Source: Planctomycetota bacterium (GTDB lineage Bacteria; Planctomycetota; UBA1135; GCA-002686595). From it: a DNA stretch of 64,000 bases. Numbering within the stretch: position 1 is the first letter of the stretch; every line of letters starts with the position of its first letter. The notes below the pieces were generated by a model, which had not been told where the DNA came from, did not search any database, and worked only from the letters and a program-made list of their open reading frames with translations. The stretch spans positions 248,001 to 312,000 of the forward strand of contig JADJLZ010000007.1 in the NCBI GenBank assembly GCA_016709875.1, written 5' to 3'. The position numbers and the translations under genes were made by a program. Positions 43,422 through 55,972 of this stretch are shown in pieces.

Positions 43422-44678
43422 TCACTGGAACGGCAGACATCCCGAGACGACCCAGGCACGCATGTCGGCGACGCTGCGGGGATGGAAGAAGGTGGTGATG
43501 TTCGAGAACGCGCCCGGGCACGCGTAGCAGTAGCTCATCAGCGTGCCCTGGGTCTGCACAGCTGCTGCGTCTGGCACGGGCCGAAGTAGCCGGCCGGAGC
43601 GCACTGGTCGATCGGCGGGCAGTAAGCGTGCGTGTGGATCGCGTTGAAGTTGTGCCCGAGCTAATGGCACACCCGAAGAAGTTGAAGTTGGACGGGCCGA
43701 CCTGGATCGGGAACTGGTTGTTGCCGTCCATGTTGCCCGTGACGCCGAAGTTGCGCGTCGGATCGCACAGGCCGCCGATGTAGGCCGCGCCGCAACCCAA
43801 GTTCGCGCCGGAGAGGAAGTGCGCGAGGTCGGCGCCGGCCGGCAGGTTGCCCGTCCAGGCAGCGCGGAACTCCGTGAGCAAGTCCAGACAGTTGCCGCCG
43901 CTGTCCTGCGAGGTCCAGGGATCGTTGGAGCCGGTGTAGAACTGCACGTAGGGAAAGGAGAGGCGCGTCCCGATCTGTCCCTCGTAGCGGTAGCTGACCC
44001 AGGTGAGCAGGCTGGTGATGTAGGCCACTTCCGCCGAGAGGTTGCCGCTGAAGACCTGCAGCAGCTGGTAGTCCGTCTCGATGGCGATCTTGCAGGTGTA
44101 CAAGGCCTGGGCGCCGCCGGTCTCGACGTGTGCGCCCGCGGAGCTGCGCGTCGCGATGAGGTTCGCCTGCTGGAGCGGGCTCGCGCAGGTCGGACGCGCC
44201 GCTCCGCCGAGCTCCAACCTGCGCTCCTCGGAAAACTCGCGCACGCTTCCGTCGCCGCGCGTCGCGATGTGGTCGAGGTGCTCCCCGATGCGCAGCCAGC
44301 CGTTGGCACCGGCCTCCGAGAACGAGAGCGCCACTTCGGAGTCCTCGCGACCCGCGACGTGGCCGTACCACACGCTGGCTCCAGGCTCTGCTCGAAGCCG
44401 ACGGCGTCCACATCGTCGATGCGCAAGCCGAAATCCAGCCGCTGCGTGTCGAGCCGCTCGAGTTCCAGATCGACGCTCGTGCCGTCGCTCGAGGGAAACC
44501 CGAGCAGCAGCACGCGCGTGCGCTCGAGCAGTTCCGTGACCGCGAGCGGACGCAGCACGAGCTCGCGCTCCCCTCTGCGCAACACCGGACCGCTGGCATC
44601 CAGCGGCGACTGCGCCGGCGGAACGGGCAGCGCTGACCCGAACGAGAGAACCGCGGGGACGAGGAGGTCGAGGAGCAT
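43422..44678 (-). pseudogene. M12-type zinc metallopeptidase, frameshifted, amber codon at catalytic Glu
   Basis: From ATG 44678: MLLDLLVPAVLSFGSALPVP (signal peptide) and a prodomain-like strand region (LELERLDTQRLDFGLRIDDV). At about 44370 the reading moves to a second frame with the reprolysin-type domain (CKIAIETDYQLLQVFSGNLS, AYITSLLTWVSYRYEGQIGT). Near 43670 it moves to a third frame that reads VCH-stop-LGHNFNAIHTHAYC, then CPPIDQCAPAGYFGPCQTQQ. The family motif HExxHxxxxxH should have Glu where the TAG stands (43661-43663 on the minus strand). A last shift near 43575 gives GTLMSYCYACPGAFSNITTF, a Met-turn region. The fold is clear, the gene as written is inactive. Confidence 0.7.
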
Positions 44679-44821
44679 GGGGGGAGCCTTGGGCTGCAGG
44701 CCGGGGAATTCCGAAGGGACTCTGGGCAGTCTATCCCCATCGAGCGAATCGCGGGGCCCGCAATCAGAGCACACGCCGTTGCGGCGCGGGGCCGCGCTCC
44801 CGGGCTCTGCGCCGCCGCCGG

Positions 44822-45564
44822 CTATCCGGCCAGCCGCGCTTGGATGGCGGCGACGACGGCCGCGACGGTGAGGTCGCTGGTCCGCAGCTCGAACTCGCAG
44901 CGCTTGTAGAGCGGCTCGCGGCGCGCGAGCAGCTCCTTCGAGCTCCTGCCGCGCGCGCGGACGGCCGCGCATCGGACGGCGGTCGCCCTGTTCGAGTACG
45001 CGCTGCAAGTGCTCGTCGGGCGTCGCCGAGAGCCAGACCGTGCGACACGTCGCGCGCAGGCGCTCGAAGTTCGCACTCGACGCGACGATCGAGCCTCCGG
45101 TCGCGATCACGAGGCGTTCGCCGGACGCGAGCACGCTCTCGAGCGCTTCGGCCTCGAGCCGGTGGAAGTGCTCCTCGCCTTGCAACGAGAAGATCTCCGA
45201 GAGCGGCATGCCCGCGAGCTCCTCGACCTTCGCGTCGAGTTCGACGAAGGGCGCCTCGAGGGCGAGCGCGAGCGCGCGGCCGACGCTCGACTTGCCCGCG
45301 CCGCGCAGGCCGACGAGCGCGATGCGCTCGGAGTGCGGCGAGACCAGCGGCAGGTCGACGAGCTGCGCGAGCGGCGTGCGCAGCGCTTCGGCGAGTTGCG
45401 CGAGCTTCAGGATCGAGAGGTTCGCGCGCCCGGCCTCGGCCTCGGTCACGAAAGCGGCGCGAGAGGCCGGCGCGCTGCGCGAGGTCGGAGACCCCGATTC
45501 CCGCGCGCGCGCGCGCCTCGCGCAGGCGGCGGGCCAATTCGGTGAGCAGGTGCTGGCCATCCAT
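44822..45564 (-). CDS. boxR: BoxR-like regulator: XRE helix-turn-helix fused to shikimate-kinase-like domain, frameshifted
   Basis: From ATG 45564 (MDGQHLLTELARRLREARAR) a Cro/C1-type HTH (IGVSDLAQRAGLSR) continues after a shift near 45475 as FVTEAEAGRANLSILKLAQL. A shikimate-kinase-like domain follows with P-loop VGLRGAGKSSVGRALALALE and FVELDAKVEELAGMPLSEIF. After a second shift near 44960 the end reads KELLARREPLYKRCEFELRT. This exact domain order is the BzdR/BoxR family, which senses benzoyl-CoA through the kinase-like domain and represses benzoate genes. Its place, divergent from boxC and boxB, supports that role. Total about 247 residues, close to the family. Confidence 0.85.
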
Positions 45565-45628
45565 GAGGTCGAGCCCTATAGTACCCACGAACAACCGCTT
45601 AGGAACTATATTTCCACTCGAACCGCCC
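45565..45628. promoter_or_regulatory. boxR/boxC divergent promoter-operator region
   Basis: This 64-bp gap is unusually AT-rich for the window. CTATAGT (45576-45582) and CTATATT (45606-45612) form a direct repeat 30 bp apart, and TATAGT (45577-45582) pairs with ACTATA (45605-45610) as an inverted repeat. Either element could serve as a -10 box, one per direction, or as BoxR operator halves. No experimental consensus is assumed. Confidence 0.45.
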
Positions 45629-47076
<1,448 letters not shown>

Positions 47077-47097
47077 ACCTCGTTCCCACGCACGCAT

Positions 47098-48514
<1,417 letters not shown>

Positions 48515-48539
48515 AATCCGAGATGGCTGCGTAGGATCG

Positions 48540-48558
48540 AGGACACGCTCCGTGTCCT
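48540..48558 (+). terminator. Hairpin after boxB
   Basis: AGGACAC (48540-48546) and GTGTCCT (48552-48558) pair perfectly across a 5-nt loop, 25 bp after the boxB stop and just before the next gene. Possible terminator separating the box operon from the sigma-fusion gene, though no T-run follows. Confidence 0.4.
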
Positions 48559-48568
48559 GCCTGCGCCC

Positions 48569-51045
48569 ATGCCCGAACGTCCCGACCTGACCCAACTCCT
48601 GGCCGAGAGCCGCTGGCTCGCGGCACTCGCTTCGCCGCCTGGTCGCCGACGGCGGGGCGGGGATCTCGCACAGGACACGCTTGCGGCAGCGCTGGCGCAT
48701 CCGCCGCAGGGCGACCGTCCGCTGCGTGGCTGGCTCGCGACCGTGTTGCGAGGGCGCTGGAGTGGACAGGCAGCGCGAGCAGGGTGCGCGCAGTGCACGC
48801 GACCCCAGAACTCGCGCCAGGAAGCACTCCCGCCGACCGACGACGTCGTCGCCAAGGCCGAGCAGCAGCGCCTGCTCGTCGCCGCCGTACTGGCACTCAC
48901 GGAACCCGAGCGCACCACCGTGCTGCTGCGCTTCTTCGAGGGTCTGCCCCCGCGCGCCATCGCAAGGCGCATGCAGGCCAGCGTGCCGACGGTGAACAGC
49001 CGCCTGCAGCGCGCGCTCGCGAAGCTGCGCGAGTCGCTCGACCGCACGCAGGGCCGCTCGAACTGGCTCGCAGCGCTCGTGCCGCTGGCGCGCGCCCCAT
49101 CCCCGCTCGTCCCCTGGACCGTAGGAGTCTCGATCGTGAACGGAACCCTCAAGATCGGTCTGTGCGCCGCGGCCCTGGCACTCGTCTGCTACTGGCTCTG
49201 GCCGCGCACGGAGCTCCTCCAACCGGAGCAGGCTCGCGCGAGCGCTCTCGCAGCGCCCTTGAACGAGCCCGCGAGCGCGACAGAGCTCCAGCTTCAGCTC
49301 CAGCCGACCCTCGAAACCGGCGTCGCGAATGCGCGCAGTGTGGGCACGCCCACCGCTCCGCCTGCGAGCGTCGCGGTCCGCGTGGAGCCCTCTCCGCTGC
49401 GCGGCCGCGTGCTCGACCTCGCCGGACGCGGCGTCGCGAACGTGCGCCTGGGATGGGAAGCGAACGAGATTGCGCACGAATTCGGCCAGAGTTCCGGACG
49501 GGCGCTTCCAACTCGAACGGCCCGCCAGCGCGAACTCGATCGTCTCGGTCGACGCGCGCTGGTCGACGGTGCTCTCCGGCTCGGCGCGCATCGCGCCCGC
49601 GAACGAGGCGTGCCTGCTGGTCGCGCCGCGCCTGGACCTCGGCGGCCGCGTCGTCGACGAGACCGGCGCAGCGCTCGAGGGCGTCGAGATCGGCCTGCAC
49701 GTCGCGCAGCACCTCGGTGCGGAGCTCGGGATCCTGCTCGACTTCTCGCTGCCTCGCGCATGGCGCACGCGCAGCGATGCCGACGGGCAGTGGAGCCTCG
49801 CGGACGTGCCGCTCGTCGAGCACGCGACGCTGCAGCTCTCCCTTTCGGGGTACGTGACGCGCGTCGAAACACTGCCCGCGGCGCCGGAGGGCTCGCTGCT
49901 CTTCGTGCTCGAGCGGCCGCGCACGACCGAAGACCTCCTGCGCGGCGTGGTGCTCGACTCCGCGGGCGCGAGCGTCGCGGGCGCGCGCGTCAGCGCCGGC
50001 GCGGAGGTCGCGCTGACGGACGCGCACGGCGAGTTCGCGCTCGAGATCGAGGGCAAGCAGCTCCTGCCGCGCATCGTGGCGCTCGCCGAGGGTTGCCAAC
50101 CTGCGCTCTTCGAGCCCGAGTTCGAGTCGGGCAAGCCGCGCTGGCCCTCGAGGGTCGTCCTGCACCTGGGTCCTGCGTCGCTCGAGATCGCCGGCCGCGT
50201 GCTCGGTGCGGATCGCGCGCCGCGCGGGTGTGCGCGTGTGGCTCGTCGATCCACTGTGCCTGGGCCAGGCCGACGGCGAGACGGCGCTCGCCGAATCGCT
50301 CATCGCCGGCGGCGCGTCACGCTTCTGGAACTACCAGACGAGCGCCGCGGACGGCACGTTCACGATCCCCGGCGTGCGCGATCGTGCCTATGCGCTCGCC
50401 GCGATCGACCCGCGCACGCTCGCGCGTGTCGACGCCCCGCACGTCGCGGCCGGCAGCCGGGATGTCGAGCTCGTGCTTCCAGGCGATTTGCGCGAACACG
50501 TCCGTGGACGCATCGTCGCCCGCGACGGTACCGGCCTCGCCGGAGTCTCGGTCAAGTTCCAGCGGCCCGTGCTGGAGGTGAAGATCCCCGGAGGCACGCA
50601 GGACCAGTGGGCCGACAGCGAGCCGGTCACGAGTGGCAAGGACGGCTACTACGAGCTGCGCGACGTGCCGCGCGACGGGGTCGAGATCTTCGCCTACGGC
50701 GACGCGATCCTGTTCGCGGGCCGCGACCTGCATTCCGGTTCGGATGCGGAGCACTTCGACGTACTCGCGGACCGACGCGTGCACCTGCAGGTCGAACTCG
50801 AGGCGCCGCTCGCGCGCGCCGACACGCTGCAGGTCCTGGATGCGTCCGGGAAGCCGATGGTCCTGCGCGTCATGCGCGGCGAGTCCTCCTTCACCGGCCG
50901 CAAGGCCTCGATCGAGGAGGGCCGCTCGCAGATCCTCTCGCTGGGCGAGGGCGCACGCGAGGCTGTGTTCCTGCTCGCTGGCGTCGAGGTCGGCCGCTTG
51001 CCAGTCGCGCTCACGCCCGGGGAACTGCACACGCTGCGCTGGTAA
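48569..51045 (+). CDS. ECF sigma factor fused to a membrane helix and carboxypeptidase-regulatory-like domains, frameshifted
   Basis: From ATG 48569 (MPERPDLTQLLAESRWLAAL). Region 2 is partly disordered by apparent compensating indels near 48620-48660 and 48760-48830 (DLAQDTLAAALAHPPQGDRP is intact). Region 4 is clear: EPERTTVLLRFFEGLPPRAI, then RRMQASVPTVNSRLQRALAK. A transmembrane helix (LKIGLCAAALALVCYWLWPR) follows at about residue 190. Shifts near 49490 and 50215 join the beta-sandwich repeats: LRGRVLDLAGRGVANVRLGW, LDLGGRVVDETGAALEGVEI, LLRGVVLDSAGASVAGARVS and HVRGRIVARDGTGLAGVSVK. Such sigma factors tie transcription to a membrane-crossing sensor. Same strand as boxCB but probably separate. 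Confidence 0.78.
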
Positions 51046-51060
51046 GCGCGGACCCGTGCG

Positions 51061-52096
51061 CTAGTTCCAGCGGAACATCCGTCCCGCCAGGACGAACGAG
51101 AAGAGCCCCCAGGCGCACAGGATCGCGATCCTCGAAAGCTGCGTGCCCAGGCCCTCGCCCTCGAGGATCACGGCGCGCAGCGCGTCGTTCAGGGCCGTCA
51201 GCGGCAGCGCCTTCACCAGCGGCTGGATCGCCGCGGGAAAGCGGTCCGACGAGAAGAACACGCCCGAGAAGACGAACATCGGCAGCATCACGAGGTTCAT
51301 CAGGCCCGAGACGCTCTCGACCTTCTTGGCGCGGCTGCCGACCAGCAAGCCCAGGCCCGCGAAGACGAACGCGCCCAGCGTCGAGGAGCAGCGCCACGTT
51401 CAGGATCGAACCCGCCAGACGCAGGTCGAAGACGAGCCAGCCGAAGAAGAGCAAGAGCAGCATCTCGGCGAAGACCAGCACACGCGGCTGGTCATCAGCG
51501 CGCCCAGGAAGTGCGAGCGGCGCATGGGCGTCGCCACGAGGCGCTTCAGGAGCTTGCGCGAACGCATGTCGACGATCGCGTAGCCGACCCCACATCCCGC
51601 CGCTCATGATGTTCATGCCCAGCAGGCCGGGGATCAGGAAGTCGATGTAGCGCGCACCGGGTTCGCTCTGCGCGGTGACGACGGCGTGGAACAGGTCGGC
51701 GCGGCCCGCGGCGCGCTGCAGCGCGTCGTCGACGCGTTCGCGCGCGAGCAGGCTGTCGGGCCGCGTGGGATCGAAGCGGTACTCGGGCGGATCGCCGGGC
51801 ACGACGAGCACGGCGACCTTGCCCAGGCGCAGGCGCGTCGCGGCCTCGTCCGCGGGCACGCGCTGGAGGTCAAAACCCTCGCGCGCCTCGAGTGACTCGA
51901 CGACGTGCGCGGCGCCCGGCCCGTCGAGCACTCCGACGGCGATGCGGTCGGCCGGCTTGTTGCGGAAGGCCAGACCGAGGCCGATCGCGAGCAGGATCGG
52001 GAAGCCGAAGACCCAGAAGAGCACCTCGGGCTCGCGCGCGAACTCGCGCAGGCGCGCGAAGAGCAGCTGCGCGAAGGCGTTGCGTTCAAGCTTCAC
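51061..52096 (-). CDS. ABC-2 type permease, frameshifted
   Basis: From GTG 52096, with GGGGAGG 7 bp upstream, overlapping the ATPase stop by 4 bp. The start VKLERNAFAQLLFARLREFA leads to a first helix (VLFWVFGFPILLAIGLGLAF), a large extracytoplasmic loop and GLLGMNIMSGGMWG. Then shifts occur near 51585, 51475 and 51385 (AEMLLLLFFGWLVFDLRLAG is intact). The last part (GLMNLVMLPMFVFSGVFFSS, ALPLTALNDALRAVILEGEG) is in a fourth frame. Joined length, about 345 residues, and topology fit the exporter permease. It moves an unknown substrate outward with the ATPase next to it. Confidence 0.8.
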
Positions 52097-53037
52097 GCAG
52101 GTGCCTCCCCGTGAGCGAGACGAAGACGTCCCTCGAGGCTCGCGTGGCGCGTCGTGAGGCGCGAGAGCACGCGTCCGCGCTGCTGGACCTGCCCGAGCAG
52201 CGCGGGGATCGCGACGTGCGGCTCGGAGACGGTCAGCAGCAGGCCGTCCGCTTCCGCGCGCGCCGAGCGCACGGAGGGCAGCGCGCGGTACGCCGCGAGA
52301 TCGGATTCGGGCACGCTCTCGCTCTCGAGGCCCTCGACGGCGAACTCGACCACGTGGTCGCCACCGAGCGAGCGGATCAGCTCCGCGGGCGAACCCTCGG
52401 CGATGATCTTGCCCTGGTCGACGATTGCGACGCGGTCGCAGAGCTTCTCGGCTTCGTCCATGTAGTGCGTCGTGAGCACGATCGTGCGGCCGCGCTGGCC
52501 CAGCTCGCGCACGATGTCCCACAGCTGGCGGCGCGACTGCGGATCCAGACCGGTGGTCGGCTCGTCGAGGAAGACCAGCTCCGGATCGCCGACGAGCGCG
52601 CAGGCGACCGCGAGGCGCTGGCGTTGGCCGCCCGAGAGGTTGACCACCCACGAGCTGCGCTTCTCGGTCAGGCTGACGGCCTGCAGCAATTCCTCGGCCG
52701 GGCGGCCGTGCAGGTAGAACGAGGCGAAGAGCGCGAGGGTCTCGTCCACGCGCAGCTTGTCGGCGAAGCGCGTCTCCTGCAGCGTCAGGCCGATGCGTTC
52801 GCGCAGCTCGCGCTCGTCACGCTCCCAGCTGCGCCCGAGCAACTCGACCTCGCCCGAAGTCGGCTCGACCAGGCCCTCGAGGATCTCGACCGTGGTCGTC
52901 TTGCCGGCACCGTTGGGCCCGAGCAGGCCGAAGCACTCGCCCTCGCGCACCTCGAGATCCAGACCGCGCACGGCCTCGACCGGCGGCTTCGCGTCGTAGG
53001 TCTTGCGCAGGTCGCGGCAGCGGATGGCGGCCTTCAT
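52093..53037 (-). CDS. ABC transporter ATP-binding protein (ABC-2 exporter)
   Basis: 314 residues. Walker A GLLGPNGAGKTTTVEILEGL, Q-loop LTLQETRFADKL, signature VVNLSGGQRQRLAVACALVG, Walker B LVFLDEPTTGLDPQ and H-loop IVLTTHYMDEAEKL are all intact. The C-terminal part after about residue 225 is the extra domain common in drug/lipid/polysaccharide exporter ATPases (DrrA/CcmA-like). Its stop overlaps the permease start (GTGA), so translation is coupled. Substrate unknown. The start is ATG 53037. Confidence 0.93.
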   Translation of the reverse strand: MKAAIRCRDLRKTYDAKPPVEAVRGLDLEVREGECFGLLGPNGAGKTTTVEILEGLVEPTSGEVELLGRSWERDERELRERIGLTLQETRFADKLRVDETLALFASFYLHGRPAEELLQAVSLTEKRSSWVVNLSGGQRQRLAVACALVGDPELVFLDEPTTGLDPQSRRQLWDIVRELGQRGRTIVLTTHYMDEAEKLCDRVAIVDQGKIIAEGSPAELIRSLGGDHVVEFAVEGLESESVPESDLAAYRALPSVRSARAEADGLLLTVSEPHVAIPALLGQVQQRGRVLSRLTTRHASLEGRLRLAHGEAPA

Positions 53038-53121
53038 GGGGCGCGAATGATAGCCGCTCCGGCTGCTCGCCCCGATGGTCTGGCCGGGTTCGCCGTGCGG
53101 CCACCTTTGGGCTGCAGCGCT

Positions 53122-54474
53122 CTAGCCGTCGGTGCGCAGCGCCACGCTCAGCGTGCCCTTGCTGTGCACCTCGAAGCTCGCGGCGTTCGCCGACTCGGGC
53201 TTGAAGCGCAGCCAGAACTCCCCGCCGGCCGCCAGATAACGCCGCAGTCCCTGGTTGCGCAGCCGGACGGGCTCCTGCGTGGCCGATTCGTACCACAGGC
53301 TGCCGGACTCCTCGTGGATGCGAACGCGCAACGTGCCGAGCATGTAGACGCCGCACAGCGCCGCCGACTCCCCTGAAACGAGCTCCAGATCGAGCGGGTG
53401 CAGCGGCGGAAGCCCGAGCACGTAGCGCGCGATCTCCTCCTCGAGCTGCGCGACCTGTGCACCCTCGCAGTTGGCGAGCACACACACTGCGAGCCGGCCC
53501 TGCTCGTGCCAGGCGAGCGCGCCGCGCCAGCCCGCGAGGCCTCCGACGTGGCGCCACATGGGTGCGCCGCCGAGTTCGCCGAGCTCGAAGCAGGCGTTGG
53601 CGCCGAGCGCGGTACCGTCCTGCGAGCGCGCGCTGTCGAGCAGGATGTGCGCGGAGGCTTCCGTGAGCAGCGCGTGCTGGAAGAGCGCCGATTGCCAGCG
53701 CACGAGGTCGCGCGCCGTGCTGAAGAGGTGCGCGCGCGCTGCGCTCGGCTCGAGGCCGGTCCACAGCTCGAGCGTCGTGCCCTGCTCGACCGCGAGGCAG
53801 TCGGCCGCGTGGCCCACCGCTCCCGCAAGTTCCGTGCGCACTTGCGTTTCGCGCAGGCCGAGCGGCACGCAGATCTCCTGTGCAAGACAGTCGTTGAAGC
53901 TGCGCTTGCTCGCCCGCTCGATCACCAGGGGCAGCAGCAGCCAGCTGCTCGAGTCGGCGGAGAATCCCGCGCCCGGCTCAGCCTGCATCGGCAGCGCCGC
54001 CAGCTCGGTCAGGAACTGGGGCCAGGTGAGCGCACCGGCGGGTTTGCGCGCCGCCAGGCCTTGGAAGAGCGCCGAACTCGAGGGGAGTCCGCTCGTGCCA
54101 TCGAGAAGTTGCCGCAGCGCGATCGCGTGCAGGGGTTCAGAGATTTCGGGGACGAGCTCGCCCAGCGTGCTCTCCAGGCGCATGGATTTCCGTTCGACCT
54201 CGCGCAAGGCCGCCGCCGCCACCAGCGAACGGCCCAGGGAACCGATGGGAAAGACCGTCTCGGCGCCCATGGGAATCCCACGGATCTCGTCCGCCCAACC
54301 AAAGCCGCTGGCGAGCACGAGTTCGCCGTCGATCGCGACCGCGACGGAGATCCCCGGCACGCCCTCGTGCTCCAGGGCCGGCGCCACCAGCTGGCGCACG
54401 AAGGGCTCGAGGTCCTGACGCGTGACCTGCGCGGGAAGGGCGAGCAGCAGCGAGAGCAGAGACAGGCCGAACAT
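53122..54474 (-). CDS. Beta-lactamase-fold serine hydrolase-like protein with altered SxxK motif
   Basis: 450 residues from ATG 54474, with Shine-Dalgarno GGAGG 6 bp upstream; the longer frame upstream is antisense to the divergent glycosyltransferase. Signal peptide MFGLSLLSLLLALPAQ. Class C-like features: VPGISVAVAIDGELVLASGF, ETVFPIGSLGRSLVAAAALR (the S-x-x-K box here reads S-L-G-R, Lys replaced by Arg), and HVGGLAGWRGALAWHEQGRL near the KTG-like region. The C-terminal end is a beta domain. The nucleophile Ser is kept, but its activating Lys is lost, so the protein may bind or have weak activity rather than cleave beta-lactams or esters. Confidence 0.85.
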   Translation of the reverse strand: MFGLSLLSLLLALPAQVTRQDLEPFVRQLVAPALEHEGVPGISVAVAIDGELVLASGFGWADEIRGIPMGAETVFPIGSLGRSLVAAAALREVERKSMRLESTLGELVPEISEPLHAIALRQLLDGTSGLPSSSALFQGLAARKPAGALTWPQFLTELAALPMQAEPGAGFSADSSSWLLLPLVIERASKRSFNDCLAQEICVPLGLRETQVRTELAGAVGHAADCLAVEQGTTLELWTGLEPSAARAHLFSTARDLVRWQSALFQHALLTEASAHILLDSARSQDGTALGANACFELGELGGAPMWRHVGGLAGWRGALAWHEQGRLAVCVLANCEGAQVAQLEEEIARYVLGLPPLHPLDLELVSGESAALCGVYMLGTLRVRIHEESGSLWYESATQEPVRLRNQGLRRYLAAGGEFWLRFKPESANAASFEVHSKGTLSVALRTDG

Positions 54475-54568
54475 GGAATACCTCCGTGCTCCCTTCGCAC
54501 GTCGCGGGCGTGCAATCGACCGGGAAGGGTGGGTAGTCGCGCCCCACGCACCCCGTATACTCCGCCCG

Positions 54569-55796
54569 ATGCCGCAGCCGCCGCGCGTCCTGTTCGTGAC
54601 GGAGAAGCACCCCTGGCCGCTCGACGACGGCGGGCAGATCCGCAGCTTCCAGGTCCTGCGCGCGCTCGCAGCGGCGGGGAGCGTGACGCTGCTCTCTACG
54701 GATCCGGGTGACCCAGCCGCGCTCGAGCCCCTGCGTGCGCTCGGGATCGAGGTCGTGCTCGTGGCACCCCACCGCAGCGCGTGGAAACTGCCCTTCGAGC
54801 GCCTGCGCGCGCTCTTCACCAGCCGCCCGCACCCGCTGCCGAAGAACTTCTCGAGCGCGATGCTGGCGCAGATCCGCGCGCGCCTCGCCACCGGGAGCGT
54901 CGACGTGCTGCACCTCAATCACCTGGACGCGGCGCAGTACCTCGAGTCGCTCGACAGCTCGCTCGCAGGTGTGCGCACGCTCATCGACACGCACAACCTG
55001 CTCGCCGGGATGTACGCGCACCTTGTCCGCGCGACGAAGAATCCGCTCGCGCGCGCCTACACCTGGCTGCAATGGACGCGCATGCCGCTACGAGCCCGCG
55101 CTCTTGCGCCGCGCGGATCGGGTGCTCGTGTGCTCCGAGAAGGAGCGTGCCCAGCTCTCCGTGCTCGGCGTGGATCATGTGCTGGTCGTACCCAATGGCG
55201 TCGACACGCAGCAGTTCACGCCGCGCGAGAGGTCGAGCGCGACAGCAGCCCCCCTCGCGCCGCCGCGCGCGGAGGCGCTCGAGCTCGTCTTCACCGGCGG
55301 CATGAACTACCTCCCCAACGAGGACGGTGCGCGCTGGTTCCTCGACGAGATCTTCCCGCTCGTGCTGCGCGAGCGCCCCGCCGCGCGCATCACCTTCGTC
55401 GGCAAGCACCCGCCCGACTCCCTGTGCGCCCGCGCGCGCGAGGGCCAGATCGTCTTCACCGGCCGCGTCGACGACGTGCGCGCGCACGCACGCGCCGCGG
55501 ACATCTTCGTCGTGCCCCTGCGCATCGGCGGCGGGACGCGGCTCAAGATCCTCGAGGCGCTCGCGATGCAGCTTCCGCTCGTCTCCACGCGCGTGGGCGC
55601 CGAAGGCCTCGACCTGCGCGATGGCCAGGATCTGCTGCTCGCCGACGAAGCGCAGACTTTCGCCGACGCAATCCTCGCGCTCGCAACCGACCGCGAACGC
55701 GCCGCACGCCTCGCCGCCAGCGGCCACGCACGCGTGCTCGAACGCTACGACTGGAGAGCCACCACCCGCCCGCTGCTCGACGACCTCGCGAACTGA
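54569..55796 (+). CDS. Family 4 glycosyltransferase, one frameshift
   Basis: From ATG 54569: MPQPPRVLFVTEKHPWPLDD, then GQIRSFQVLRALAAAG, with the N-terminal Rossmann domain to about residue 170. A shift near 55090 leads to RYEPALLRRADRVLVCSEKE and VVPNGVDTQQFTPR, then LVFTGGMNYLPNEDGARWFL and the donor-site motif IGGGTRLKILEALAMQLPLV. All GT4 landmarks, including the E-x7-E region, are there. It builds a glycan with a nucleotide-sugar donor on the cytoplasmic side; sugar and acceptor unknown. Divergent from the serine hydrolase-like gene across 94 bp, and ends 44 bp before a 43-bp inverted repeat. Confidence 0.88.
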
Positions 55797-55840
55797 CCCC
55801 CAAACCTTCGCGGTCGCGGTCGCGGTTCCGAACGAGGGTG

Positions 55841-55959
55841 CCGATCGGTTAATACGGTGCCAGTCCAAAAATCCCACTAATGCCCTGTACGGCAACGGCC
55901 GCCCGAACTCGTTCGCGCATTAGTGGGATTTTTGGACTGGCACCGTATTAACCGATCGG
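55841..55959. repeat. Perfect 43-bp inverted repeat between convergent genes
   Basis: Arms 55841-55883 and 55917-55959 are exact reverse complements over a 33-bp spacer. Each contains TTAATACGGTGCCAGTCC and CCAAAAATCCCACTAATGC, which is AT-richer than the flanks. The element lies between the ends of the glycosyltransferase and ALDH7 genes. As RNA it forms a very long hairpin in either direction. It could be a bidirectional terminator, a REP/MITE-like mobile palindrome, or both. Confidence 0.85.
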
Positions 55960-55972
55960 TGCATTCGTCCGC

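Noticed and set aside
44840..45628. Upstream extension of the boxC frame
   Set aside because: Antisense to boxR and composed of low-complexity Arg-rich sequence; the boxC start at 45629 follows the intergenic gap.
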